A stretch of DNA of 64,000 nt from Halictus rubicundus. Lineage: Eukaryota; Arthropoda; Insecta; Hymenoptera; Halictidae. Of the stretch, positions 23,201 to 32,139 are shown piece by piece (positions within the stretch are counted from its first letter, which is position 1; each line of letters begins with the position of its first letter). Where the stretch lies: positions 17,835,943-17,899,942 of the forward strand of contig NC_135150.1 of NCBI RefSeq assembly GCF_050948215.1, written 5' to 3'. A program made the translations under genes and the position numbers. Below the pieces are notes generated by a model. It did no database searches. It was not told where the DNA came from and saw nothing but the letters and a program-made list of their open reading frames with translations.

Positions 23201-25351
23201 GTTATTCGTTGCTGAATTTTAATTTTATTGCTGCAACAAGGAATTTCCATAACGATCCACGCTCTACATGCAACATACACATCGTTTCAGGAAAAACTTT
23301 CTTGCCAGTCTAATATAGCACATGACCCTCGCATAAAATGAAGCATGTCTACGTCCCCAAATAGGTCCCACGATCATTTTAATCAGGAGAAGTTCCCCCG
23401 GGAGAAGACACCAGATGTACAAATTAATTCGTGGCACTCACAGTTAACCCCTTGCACTTTAACGTCGAGTCAGATAGAGAATACGTATGATGTTAATTTT
23501 CTTTAAACTGGAATAAAATACTATTTCATTGTTGTCGGTACCTTTGGAGAATGTACAGAGATATAATAAACATAAGCTTTCTTTTCTTCGCTGTAACTAA
23601 CTTAGTTACTTTAAAGTAACTAAGTTAACTTTAGTTTCAGTCGTTTATTTGCTATGCAAATAATTCTATTCAACGTGATCTAATGGACACCTAAATACCC
23701 GGAAAGGCGAGGTATTGATAATTGTGTTTAGGCGGGAATTCGTCAGTTACCTATAACAGTGCTCCGCAATCGCTGTGCTGCGGTACACTACAGTGAATTC
23801 TCGTTACGAGTCAGTGCCAACCTTACAATTTGGAGTCAGTGGAACTACCCACACCACCGCGATGAGGGGCCGAAGCTCGAGAGCCGTCTCTCGAGCTACG
23901 TGCAACATTGTATCGGAGAAAGACATTTTCTTAGTCTTCTTGTCACTATCGGTTAGTAGTCATAGGCTTATGACTTGTAGACGGATATGACTCTTAGGTT
24001 TCCAGCGTGCCCTGTGTATTTCAAATGCGACGCTCGGCGAGAAGCTCAGATTTCGTCTAAGAGTCTGTCGCCAGAACCGCGCAACTGACTCGTAACGAGA
24101 ATTCACTGTAGCGTGCCGCGGGTGATCTTGGGTGTATTTTCTCGAGAATAATTACAGAGCTATTTTCTAGTGTTTCTTATCTAATAAAAACACATATATG
24201 TATTATTGTAATTTATGTGTTTGCAAGCTTTTACTTGTGAGGTGCCGCGGAACTGTCGAAAAAACGTTGGTGCGCCGCACAGTGGGCAATTTGGACAAAA
24301 TCGGATTCAAAATCAAGGAACTTTCGATAGGAATGAGGTGGAGCGATGAAATTTTTTCTAAATGAAAGCTGTAACTTTGTAGAATATGGGACAAATAGAG
24401 AGATTGTGGTACGAACGTTTGTTAACCTCGAGAAAATTCGTTAAACGCGCACAAATTCAAGAAAATTTTCGTTTTTCCAATTCCACGCGCGCAGAAATTT
24501 TTTTTTAACATGCTATACATCATTTACCATAGATTTTTTCACGCTGATTTCAAATCTGGTCTCAAAATTTGTCTACGACCTCAGGATTTTGCAACAAATA
24601 GATTTTTGTGACAAAAACTAATGAAGTCATTTTTTCGTTGAAATGATTGGATGGTAATAATCTCCCTATTTTTCCCATATTCTACAAAGTTACAGCTTTC
24701 ATTTAAAAAAAATTTCATCGCTCTACCTCATTCCTATCGAAAGTTCCTTGATTTTGAATCCGATTTTGTCCAAATTGCCCACTGTGCGCCGTGGAAGGTA
24801 AAAGGTTGCGGAGCGCTGATCTATAAGACGGAGCAAACGTATAGAAATCGCTCTATTTCGAAATTGCCGGAGGAAGTGGCACGAATGAATCAGTACACCT
24901 AGCAATTCACTCGAGCCGATTAAAACGTTCGGCGGAGGCCTAATCATTCGCGATTGGCTCATCACGTTCATTATTCAAACAAGCTCGCCGGGCGTCCGCG
25001 TTTCTCTGACCCGAGCTCGGAGAAAACGGAAACCGCTCGCCCCCGTTCGACGGGGGCGGGGGGGGGGGGTGCGCGTCTCGCGGCGGAATCGGCGCCGGTG
25101 ATTAGCTCGAGTTACGGCTAATCAACGGGCTTGTCGGCGTGCATCGCGTTTAGTTTAAGCAAATGGTGCCGGCTCGAAAGTGTCGAGGGTGGGTTGGCGG
25201 CGAACGAGTGAGCGCGCGCGCGCGGATTATGCGAGCTAATCACCGCGGTTGCATACCTCTGGCGCCATCCTTAGGCTTCGGTGCGGTGGTGGCCGGAGCG
25301 TCGTCGCTCGAGCAGAAGAGCTTCATGCTGTCCTCCTCGTCGCCCCTGAGG
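11218..25351 (-). CDS. Organic cation transporter-like protein (SLC22 family), 10 exons
   Basis: A twelve-helix MFS transporter of the SLC22 type, expected in the plasma membrane. Exons on the minus strand: 25351-25257 (ATG at 25326), 20113-19966, 17454-17241, 17136-17030, 15375-15221, 14262-14073, 13687-13555, 13463-13154, 13024-12840, 11394-11218. All introns are GT-AG, phases join, and the coding length from the ATG is 1689 nt (562 residues), usual for the family. First helix about 43-65; a large extracellular loop about 74-144 has several cysteines and sequons (NNT, NHT, NQS, NVT). The SLC22/MFS signature SDRYGRR lies at about 178-184, ESVRWLL (usual PESPRWLL) at about 292-298, ELFPTNMR after helix 10, and PETLGTKLPDT at about 531-541. 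The ligand cannot be read from sequence. The frame stays open upstream of the ATG to the acceptor at 25352, so the true start may be in an upstream exon (see 31256 and 48011). Confidence 0.93.
12145..12391. repeat. 247-bp foldback palindrome in the last transporter intron
   Basis: The arms at about 12145-12236 and 12299-12391 are inverted copies. The left arm contains GTCAGTGGTAGCGGCCATTT and the right arm AAAATGGCCACTACCACTGA. The outer ends are TTAGTTTTTT and AAAAAACTAA. Arms of about 92 bp flank a loop of about 60 bp, so the transcript could form a long hairpin. Most likely a foldback MITE; no coding capacity. Confidence 0.85.
12392..12590. repeat. Family E interspersed repeat, partial copy
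   Basis: Shares GGTCGTTGGATTCGTCTTGA and CCTCGGCTATC with copies at 37571 and 41578. The distal end found in those copies, ending in AACACCCTGTA, is missing here. It abuts the palindrome at 12145-12391 inside the transporter's last intron. Confidence 0.7.
14263..15220. other. Transporter intron with diverged direct repeats
   Basis: Three diverged direct copies of a segment containing GTACGAAnnnnTGnnCCGCCAT lie at about 14560-14600, 14750-14790 and 14940-14975, each followed by a stretch resembling TTTGAACGaCgAtTATTAAATAATT. The spacing is roughly 185 bp. No coding content. Confidence 0.45.
15376..17029. other. Transporter intron, no second gene seen
   Basis: About 15850-16290 is GC-rich and open in several frames. 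About 16500-16700 carries a diverged direct repeat around GATTTCATAGGAnTnTTGTGG with a spacing near 90 bp. No supported exon other than the flanking transporter exons. Confidence 0.4.
17487..17866. repeat. Family D interspersed repeat with CCACTATAGTGG palindromes
   Basis: Contains tandem CCCAGGTACGGCG-type units and then GCCACTATAGTGGCG, GTGCTTTCCACGGAAACCAC and a second CCACTATAGTGG. The palindrome pair recurs at 17790-17845. Copies lie at 44912 and 47276 and a diverged one at about 23452. The repeat begins only about 32 bp upstream of the acceptor of transporter exon 3 (exon start 17454), so it supplies most of the sequence upstream of that 3' splice site. Confidence 0.85.
17879..18085. 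mobile_element. TTAA-flanked MITE, family A
   Basis: Left end TTAACACTAGGTTTACGG, right end CTGAACCTAGTGTTAA; TTAA lies at both ends. The interior matches the copies at 1018 and 40054, including CCGTCATTTTGCCGGATCC before the right end. Located in the transporter intron between exons 2 and 3, just after the family D repeat. Confidence 0.8.
18086..19251. other. Transporter intron spacer
   Basis: Holds a one-ended fragment of the hAT-like family near 18484-18510 (ATGCATAAAACTCGCAGTCTA). Otherwise no recognisable gene, RNA or bounded element. Confidence 0.4.
19252..19428. mobile_element. Family B MITE (Tc1/mariner-like)
   Basis: Starts CAGTGATTTCTCTATATATG and ends ATATCGAGAATTCACTG then TA. 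The interior includes CCGCGGGGTGTACCCCGCG, a local palindrome typical of the family. It is shorter than the other copies because the stretch after TGTAAACATAACAC is deleted. Confidence 0.85.
20114..20531. other. Start of the first long transporter intron
   Basis: Immediately upstream of transporter exon 2. Purine-rich (GTGGGTGGGTGGGGGG and AAAAAAGCGAAAATGAGAG), so its complement gives a pyrimidine-rich approach to the acceptor. No gene seen. Confidence 0.4.
20884..21143. mobile_element. TTAA-flanked MITE, family C, nested in the Transib relic
   Basis: Begins TTAACCCTTTGCACTCGAAG and ends CATTCGAGTGCTAAGGGTTAA, with inverted CTTTGCACTCGA-type ends and TTAA on both sides. A second copy in the opposite orientation lies at 30187-30434. 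A short TA microsatellite sits at about 20958-20974. Confidence 0.85.
21144..21842 (+). pseudogene. Transib transposase remnant, C-terminal part, frameshifted
   Basis: Two open segments in different frames. The first (about 21144-21480) includes STNDGNTARRFF, a conserved Transib-type stretch. The second (about 21528-21842) includes YPWLYM, VTVHKLLFHSVEI and then GMMSEEAQEARHKDIRRFR. The SEEAQEARHKDIRRFR region corresponds by eye to the RAG1 core segment that carries its last catalytic acidic residue (SEGNESGNKLFRRFRK, Glu962 in mouse). A stop and a frame change separate the two parts, and the segments with the two catalytic aspartates are absent, so no active transposase is expected. The homology is from recollection of the family; a profile search would settle it. 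Confidence 0.72.
22131..23451. other. Transporter intron spacer
   Basis: Contains a poly-C run at about 22402-22414 and a possible decayed piece of the hAT-like family at about 22976-23030. No coding exon recognised. Confidence 0.4.
23452..23670. repeat. Diverged family D repeat
   Basis: Begins TTAACCCCTTGCACTTTAAC and matches the right half of family D (ATATAATAAACATAAGCTTTC, compare CATACAATAAACATAAACTA at 17722). It holds a perfect inverted repeat, TAACTTAGTTACTTTAAAGT onward, at about 23596-23625. Confidence 0.55.
23791..24108. mobile_element. TA-flanked MITE with 26-bp inverted ends (Tc1/mariner-like)
   Basis: Left end CAGTGAATTCTCGTTACGAG then TCAGT; right end ACTGACTCGTAACGAGAATT then CACTG. 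TA lies directly outside both ends. It shares the first dozen bases with family B (CAGTGAATTCTCG) but has a different interior, so it is a sister family. Confidence 0.85.
24278..24786. mobile_element. Non-autonomous Transib-type element, 509 bp
   Basis: Arms of about 110 bp are inverted copies: the left starts CACAGTGGGCAATTTGGAC at 24278, and the right arm, read inward from 24786, starts with the same CACAGTGGGCAATTTGGAC. A perfect 5-bp direct repeat, CGCCG, flanks the element (24273-24277 and 24787-24791). CACAGTG is identical to the V(D)J heptamer, and CGNCG-like 5-bp duplications are typical of Transib. The arms include GAACTTTCGATAGGAATGAG. No coding capacity; it needs a transposase supplied in trans. 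Confidence 0.8.
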
Positions 25352-26132
25352 CTGCGAACACAGAGATTCGAAAATTATGCCGGTTCACGAGCGGCCCTGC
25401 CTCGTCGACCAGGATCGAATCGTTCGATCCTCCGCATTACGCGAGGCGGGTTTATCTCGCGCTTTTACCGGACGAAAATCGGCGACGCGAGGCGCGGACC
25501 TGTCCGAAACCGAGCGGGGAAAACGGCGCTGTAGGAAGTCGCTTGGACGATCGACCGCCGCGCCGGAAGTCGCCGATACGAACGCGGAATAATCAGTGAC
25601 ACGGCGGGCAGAGTGCAACGATAACGAGGCCTGCATCGGCCGCGTGACTGCGCCGTGATCGCGAACGTTTCACGGCTGATGCCGATTTTCCGGCTTCGAT
25701 CGGTCACGGCCGATTCGCCGGCGAGAAACCGCGAGCCGATTGTCGACGTTGACGTGTCGTTTCCCGGCGTGACGCGCTCGTTATGATAATTAATGCCGTC
25801 GCTAGACAGCTCGATCCGCGGCCTGCGACTGTCCGCGACAACCGGAAACGCACGGCTCTGGTCTGTTTTTGATCCGGATTTCAGGGTCCGCTAGCAGACG
25901 CCGCGACGCGGAGAAGGACGCCGGACGTCGCCGACCTTCTGTCGCGAATGTCATCGACTTTCTAATATCACGAGACACATACGGAGAGTCGAACACCAGT
26001 TTCTTATGCGAACCGCGCGCGAGGAGCCACGAGGATCGGTCAGCCGATTGGTATCTTCGCTTGGTGACGAGGCCAGAAGCCCTTCGATTTGTTTCGCGAT
26101 AAGGATAAACGGCTAACTGATGAGTGCTAGAA
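25352..26132. other. GC-rich region upstream of transporter exon 1, no gene
   Basis: Many overlapping open frames on both strands, as expected in GC-rich DNA. A polypyrimidine-poor but usable acceptor (TGTTCGCAG) precedes the exon that carries the first transporter ATG, so this is probably intron rather than promoter. Confidence 0.4.
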
Positions 26133-26351
26133 TTAACAATAGGTTTACGGTGCACTAAAAGTGGCCAGTTTGGGTTATTTTGTAAAAATATCGAGAATAT
26201 ATTCAGCCAGATTTTTGGCAGCTTTTATAATAATGGATGCTCCAAGGAATAAATGTGTTAAATCTACAAATGCATTTTTACAATCACAATAATTGTATAT
26301 TAAAGAATGTAGGACCCGGTATTTTGACGGGTCCCCTAAATCTAGTGTTAA
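26133..26351. mobile_element. TTAA-flanked MITE, family A
   Basis: TTAACAATAGGTTTACGG at the left and CCCCTAAATCTAGTGTTAA at the right; TTAA on both sides. The interior includes CCCGGTATTTTGACGGGTCC near the right end, as in other copies. Confidence 0.75.
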
Positions 26352-26470
26352 GAATCTTGGTCCCAATCTGCAATTCGAAAAAGGAATTTTTCTTCTACAA
26401 TCTCCACTCTTCGAGATATTAGAGAAACTCTTTTTTTTCAACATATACTTTTGGGGGGCCCTGGAGATCC

Positions 26471-27290
26471 TTTGAACAAAAATTCAAATATTCAAAGAAT
26501 TGTCTCTTGTATCAATTTGATGCATTTGTATGACTCTATATGAATGAATATAACTGTCTAATTGCAACTGAAAATCAGTAGAAAATGCAAACAAGTTTCC
26601 AAGAAACTGTAGGCGAGTTTAGGTTGTTCTTGAAATTCTTTGAACAAAAATTCTAATATTCAAAGAATTGTTTCTTGTATCAATGTTATCCGAATTTGTA
26701 TGACTCTATATGGACTACTATAACCATCTAATTGCAATTGAAAATCAGTAGAAAATGCAAACAAGTTTCCAAGAAACTGTAGACTGTTCTCAATGAAAAA
26801 GTTCTGCATCAGTAACTACAATAATTGGCTGCAAACGTTACGAGTTTAGATTGTTCAGAGCAAAACTTAAGAAAATTGGACATTTTTTGAACAAAAATTC
26901 AAATATTCAAAGAATTGTCTCTTGTATCAATTTGATGCATTTGTACGTTTCCATATGGACTACTATAACCATCTAATTGCAACTGAAAATCAGTAGAAAA
27001 TGCAAACAAGTTTCCAAGAAACTGTAGGCGAGTTTAGGTTGTTCTTGAAATTCTTTGAACAAAAATTCTAATATTCAAAGAATTGTTTCTTGTATCAATG
27101 TTATCCGAATTTGTATGACTCTATATGGACTACTATAACCATCTAATTGCAATTGAAAATCAGTAGAAAATGCAAACAAGTTTCCAAGAAACTGTAGACT
27201 GTTCTCAATGAAAAAGTTCTGCATCAGTAACTACGATAATTGGCTGCAAATGTTACGAGTATAGATTGTTCAGAACTTAAGAAAATAGAG
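26471..27290. repeat. Higher-order tandem repeat (two copies of a two-part unit)
   Basis: A unit starting TTTGAACAAAAATTC recurs at about 26471, 26638, 26887 and 27055. The spacing alternates (about 167 and 249, then 168), so the real repeat is a composite of about 410 bp present twice, each composite made of two related subunits. Shared cores include AAAATCAGTAGAAAATGCAA and TTTCCAAGAAACTGTAG. Copies within a pair differ more than corresponding subunits of the two composites, so the second duplication is recent. Confidence 0.85.
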
Positions 27291-27757
27291 ATCAATTATG
27301 GAAATCTGTATTCCGTACCTCTTATTGACCCGTTGGTAACGCCGTAGTTTTGCAATTAAGAGGTTTTTTTTTTATGTTTTGTTGATGCCCGATATTCCCC
27401 TGCGGTTACACTCGCGTCTCCGAGCGAAGAAATTCGACGAACGTATTCCTCTTCCGAAAACAGAGATTCCACTGAGACCGCAGCTATGCCGAAGACGTTT
27501 TGCGTTTCAACCGCAGGTAAATCAACAGGAAACGGCCAGGGAACCCGAGCACACGAGCGTCGCCGTAAATCGTTGCTTTATTATAATTTATCGCTGTTCC
27601 CGGACTCCTTCCGTTTCCCACCGCGGATTGACAGCGGCGATTAGCGCAGGTACGCGAACGATTCGGGATCCGCGCCTCTAGAAAATCCCGGTGTAATTGC
27701 TCGTTTACCAATTTCTAGTCTAGTCCCAGACTCTCCGTAACAATTATTCTCTGCCCG

Positions 27758-27845
<88 letters not shown>

Positions 27846-28205
27846 CACGGGACGTAACACGATAATTTCTGGTGATACGAGACGCTGCTGGCCAAGTGTG
27901 CATCGTGGCCGGCGTCCTCGATGCCGGAAAAATGCCAGAAATCGAGTACAGAGAACCGGACGATGGCGATAGTGCAGCGTCCATCGTGCTTCGTCCTTCG
28001 CGGGCAATTTCTCGAGGCCCAGTGCCCGGTAAATTAACATACATTAACGTTTCAAGCCGACTCCCCCGCTCGCGGAATTTTAGTTCCTCGATAAACACGC
28101 GGACAGTGTCTTGTTACCGAAATGGTCTCCTGTTCTACGTTCGTTAACTCGGATAACGAGGATGGCCGACGACATTCGTGACGGGAAATGTGTACTGCGA
28201 GCGTA
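27291..28205. other. Gene-free region with a GA microsatellite
   Basis: A long, nearly pure GA tract lies at about 27758-27841 and creates poly-(Ser-Leu) open frames on the minus strand that are not genes. The surrounding sequence is moderately GC-rich without recognisable exons. Confidence 0.5.
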
Positions 28206-29161
28206 TTAACACTCGCACGGCTGGGTCTTTCTGGACCCGGACACGTCCATATTGATATTTACGTGAAGATCGTTATTCAATTTATTTATTTTAGACGGGG
28301 TGTTTCTTTTATCTGAAAACGAAAACATCTCGTAATGCACTGAAGTTACGGAAAAAATTTGTTTACGTGAATTATTCGGTATGAAGGGAACAATTGTAAT
28401 TGCTTTCAGGGCTCGAATGGGGGGAAATTTCAAAGTCAAATTAATTTTCTTTGGGTGCTTTAGAAGTTAGTTAATTCTAGAACATGCTCTTAACAGGCGG
28501 ACAAAGATGTGAATTATAAATTTTATGTTTATTTATTTCGATAACTCAAGAAGCTTAAGGAGACGTAAGAAGGTCGATCTTTGTTTACAGCGTCTAGGTA
28601 ATAGCCGGTAACTAGACACTACCATTGCCTACTTAAGAAGTTGCAAATTTATAATACAATTTCTAATGTTTTTTAACAGTAAGTAACGAATAAAGAAGAT
28701 GCTCCGATCCCACCCAAGATACACATCACAGGAACAAGAACTAACATTAAACGGACCATCACACCAGCAAAGTATAAACTAGTATGTTTTTTAACAGTAA
28801 ATAACATAATGTGTCGTTGAATCCGTCCCGGAAAATGCTATCGTGTTATAACAATTAAAAAAATTAATTTGACTTTGAAATTTTCCACCCGTATCACCAT
28901 TCGAGTTCTGAAAAAAATTACATCATATTATTGTTCCCTTGGTACCGAATAATCTTTGTGAACAAATTTTTTCCGTAACTTCAGTGCGTCACGAGATATT
29001 TCCGTTTTCAGATAAACGAAACACCTTGTATACTAGAGCACACACTCTCTTACATGAGAAACATTTATAAAATACGTGGTTCATTTGTGAATCACCGCAA
29101 TGTATATGTTCTGTTGTTTTCTTTGAAACTGTGATTTCTGGGTCTAAAGTGCGAGTGTTAT
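28206..29161. mobile_element. Long foldback element with TTAA at the left end
   Basis: Left end TTAACACTCGCACGGCTGGG, right end GGGTCTAAAGTGCGAGTG then TTA. The arms continue inward as inverted copies for about 240 bp, for example CACTGAAGTTACGGAAAAAA at about 28338 against TTTTTTCCGTAACTTCAGTG at about 28966. The central loop of about 400 bp (28455-28857) has a direct repeat, TGTTTTTTAACAGTAA, at 28669 and 28786. The right TTAA is degraded to TTAT. Non-coding; probably a piggyBac-like foldback MITE. Confidence 0.75.
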
Positions 29162-29950
29162 TTAGAGACATAACTTCTGCAGAGGTCAGACGGTTACCTG
29201 TCCTCCTGAAACGTGTTTCAGAAGGATCGGCATACGAATTGTTTCGAATAATGGACCAATGGACTGTTACGAGGTATCGTTACCAACGAAACAGGAATTT
29301 GATAAAGAGCTTCGAAAGAACTGGTCGTGAATTTTTCTAATTTTGCGGCGATTAGTGCTCAGCTCGAATAGCACAATTTTATTCCGTGTTAATTCGAATG
29401 ACTGCGCTTTCGTATTACGTAAACGAAGAGTAGCATAACCTATGCCAACATAGATGCTCGTAAGAGTGTTTACCCAGTTGTGTTCGCGCCACTGTGTGTT
29501 TAATTAGACGTTGCTACATTTGAATTGAGTCTCTGCAAATTTTCCTCGATTTGGAGGAAAGACTCATGGTGCCTTTTTTAGGAACGTTCAAATTCGTACA
29601 AATTTAGAAGAAATTGCAACAGTACCATCTTCAACACAAATTAAAAGAAAGCTTCAGAATCTTCATCGCCTTCGCGAAGGCAGCCACACACAAAACTACC
29701 GAAATTATAGCAAACATTTTGATCGATGCTGTTGCCAAAAATGTGCAAGAACATCGGAAGAGACACGCAGCATGGAAACCACGGGTCGGACACGTGAAGA
29801 GGTCGCAGAAACGGTTCCAGGAAAACGTCGGGAGAACATGAAGACGGTCGGGCGAATTTAAAATTAATAAATTTAGTTTTTAAATGAAATTAATAGCGAA
29901 TTTAAATTTAAGCTCGGAAGAATTTAAAATGTGCCAAAACCGTGACACCG
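29162..29950. other. Gene-free spacer
   Basis: A plus-strand frame at about 29614-29841 encodes a Lys/His-rich 75-residue peptide that I do not recognise. No splice borders or family motif support it. Confidence 0.35.
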
Positions 29951-30543
29951 ATAGGGTAAGGGACCCAATTACTGCGGGGGTACCAATACTAAAAATATTA
30001 AAGATAAGAATATTTAAAAAAAGAGATATTAAATTTTTTCATTAGCCCATCAACTGCCAAATTTTAGAATGAAACTAAACTGTCAGGCGTACCAAATATA
30101 TTTCTGGCGCCGAGTGGTGTACGTAGAATTCCAAAATCCCCAAATGGGGATCGTGACAGCTAATGTTAAAATTAGGTTAAAATTAGTTAACCCTTAGCAC
30201 TCGAATGGCGACTGTAAGGCGCCACTAAAAATTGCTGTATCATTATTCAAAATATTTTTTACATTATTAAATTTGTTTGTATTTAAAAAATTACTAAACA
30301 TTTCAGTACTCTACGAGTTAATTGCACCATTTTCGTATGTATAGCATGAAAAAATATATATAGAAGGGAAATATTCTAGGTCGTAAGAAATGTTTCGTTT
30401 TAGAGTTAAAATGGCTTCGAGTGCAAAGGGTTAATATAGATTAGATGTTACATATCTCTTTTTCCATACTCATTATGCTTTAAAAATAAGTGTAATTAAT
30501 ATAGGCATTGGTACCACCACAGTAATGGGGTTCCTTACCCTAT
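29951..30543. mobile_element. Family H MITE, split by a family C MITE
   Basis: Left end TAGGGTAAGGGACCCAATTA; right end GGGGTTCCTTACCCTATA; the ends are inverted copies. A second, uninterrupted copy lies at 49709-49903. The interior is broken by a TTAA-flanked family C element at 30187-30434, which is therefore younger. Confidence 0.78.
30187..30434. mobile_element. TTAA-flanked MITE, family C, nested in family H
   Basis: Left end TTAACCCTTAGCACTCGAAT, right end GGCTTCGAGTGCAAAGGGTTAA. This is the reverse orientation of the copy at 20884-21143 and matches it along its length, including GGCGCCACTAAAAATTGCTG against CAGCAATTTCTAGTGGCGCC. Confidence 0.85.
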
Positions 30544-31255
30544 ATACGAAACCAAACGAGCGTAATCCTTTGGATCACGTCTCACACATCCTGGTACCTG
30601 GATCGAACCGGGACATCGATGAACATGTTTCGCGAACCGAGCGATACGGAGCGGGCGGCGAGCAATCATAATTGAATGGGATTGTCCACCTTGAAACGCG
30701 ATCCAGTTTAAGTGATCAATTGCTACGATCAAGTTAAACGGTGCCGTCTAATCACGCGGCTTCTTAATTCGCCGCGCGTAGAATCCTAACGAGCGAGGCT
30801 GGCCGATGCGTCTCGTTCAAACCGGACAAATGATTGTACTCTGAACCGCGGGCCGGACCTTTGATCGACGGTGCCCGCGATCCCGGGGGCGGGATTGCAG
30901 GCGGATTAATCATGATTACGGTTACGCGGGACTTTCGCCGCACCGGGGAGTCATTCACCTGAGTCTGGCCGGGCGGACTGGCGACGGGGATATCGGTTCT
31001 CCGCGACCACTTCCGGTCACCTGGCGGCTGGGTCACCTGGCGAGGTCCGACGGCACGGCCCACTGGGTACCTTCGTCGGAAACTGCACTCGCGGGACCAC
31101 TAACTCCGAAACAGCTCGGGTCCTGACGGAATCAGACGCGCGAACAGGTGTCCACGAGGTGGCTACACCATCTTCGAATCGCCGAATGGACGACTAACTT
31201 GTTAATTCTTGAGACAGAAAGAGTGAGAGAGCGAGCGAGCAGGAGCACTGTTTAC
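30544..31255. other. Gene-free GC-rich spacer
   Basis: No supported exon. A T-arm-like GGTTCGATCC occurs on the minus strand at about 30600 but no A box or cloverleaf accompanies it. Confidence 0.4.
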
Positions 31256-31366
31256 CAAAGAACCACGAACTGACGACGCGTGCCACGCAGATACATGATC
31301 GCCGCCGACCTGTTGCCTTCCTGCTGCAGCAACTGTCTTTGAAGGTAAACGTATGCCAACACTACG
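31256..31366 (-). CDS. Candidate internal exon, possibly 5' part of the transporter gene
   Basis: On the minus strand a pyrimidine-rich tract (CCCCCTCCGTTTGTTTTGC) is followed by GGGGACAG, an 111-bp open segment and the donor GTAAAC. In the frame that joins to the transporter exon at 25351 it reads VVLAYVYLQRQLL ... AAIMYLRGTRRQFVVL. The exon leaves two bases (TG) that join with C at 25351 to give Cys followed by LRGDEEDSMKLFC. Alternatives are a 5' untranslated exon, an exon of another gene, or chance; a second frame is also open across the segment. Confidence 0.35.
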
Positions 31367-31539
31367 CTGTCCCCGATGACCAAGGGAAGCGTGGGGGAAG
31401 CAAAACAAACGGAGGGGGCAGGGTCGGTCCTTCTTAAGTTCCGGGCTCGACCATCGACTGACACTCGCTTGACCGGCAGCGCCGATGACTCTCTCTCAGA
31501 GTTGCGCGGAATTACAATTGAAATACTCCAGGAATTATA

Positions 31540-31945
31540 ATTACAAAGTAATCGAATTACATTGTGATTCAATCATATTGTAACTTATCATTCAAATCTT
31601 CATTGTGACGTATCACGGATCACTTTGACGTATTACGAAGAAGGACGAGGAAATTCTTCAAAGTTAATTGTAAAATAATTATATTGTATTTCAATTACAC
31701 ATCTGATTAAAATAATTAGTAATTGAATTGATTGAAAGGTTTGAATTATGTAATTCAGTTACGACGTAGTTGAATTAGTATGTAATTGAAATACAATGTA
31801 ATTCAATTATTAGTACAACTAACTCTGGCTGTATTTCAATTATATTTTATTTCAATTATATTGTACTTCAATTACACATCTGATTAAAATAATTAGTAAT
31901 TGAATTAATTGAAAGGTTTGAATTATGTGATTCAGTTAGTTATAG
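31540..31945. repeat. AT-rich region with a 177-bp spaced direct repeat
   Basis: TCAATTACACATCTGATTAA and the following 70 bases occur at about 31690 and again at about 31867 with only a few differences. Between and around them TGTAATTGAATTA-like words recur in both orientations. Confidence 0.7.
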
Positions 31946-32139
31946 AAAATAGCTTGCTCCTAATTTTTTCTGTTACAAATATCAAAATTACAAACGTGCT
32001 TCTATGAGAAATTTGTTTAATGAACTTCTCTATCGAAGTAGATATTTAAACAGAACTGATACGAAGTTTAAAAAAATGCAATTTTATTGTTATTATAAGT
32101 ATGCCAGTTGCATTTAGTGCTTGGTTGTTCTAGTGTTAA
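31930..32139. mobile_element. Degraded subfamily A2 MITE
   Basis: The right end reads GCTTGGTTGTTCTAGTGTTAA and the interior CTCCTAATTTTTTCTGTTAC matches the element at 2474-2698. The left terminus is not recognisable, so the start is approximate. Confidence 0.6.

Noticed and set aside
27641..28098. Ser-Leu repeat frames on the minus strand
   Set aside because: Direct translation of the GA/TC microsatellite at 27758-27841.
30590..30680. Possible tRNA (B-box-like GGTTCGATCC on the minus strand)
   Set aside because: No A box, no acceptor stem pairing and no cloverleaf. Similar words near 37061, 37996 and 41380 fail the same test.
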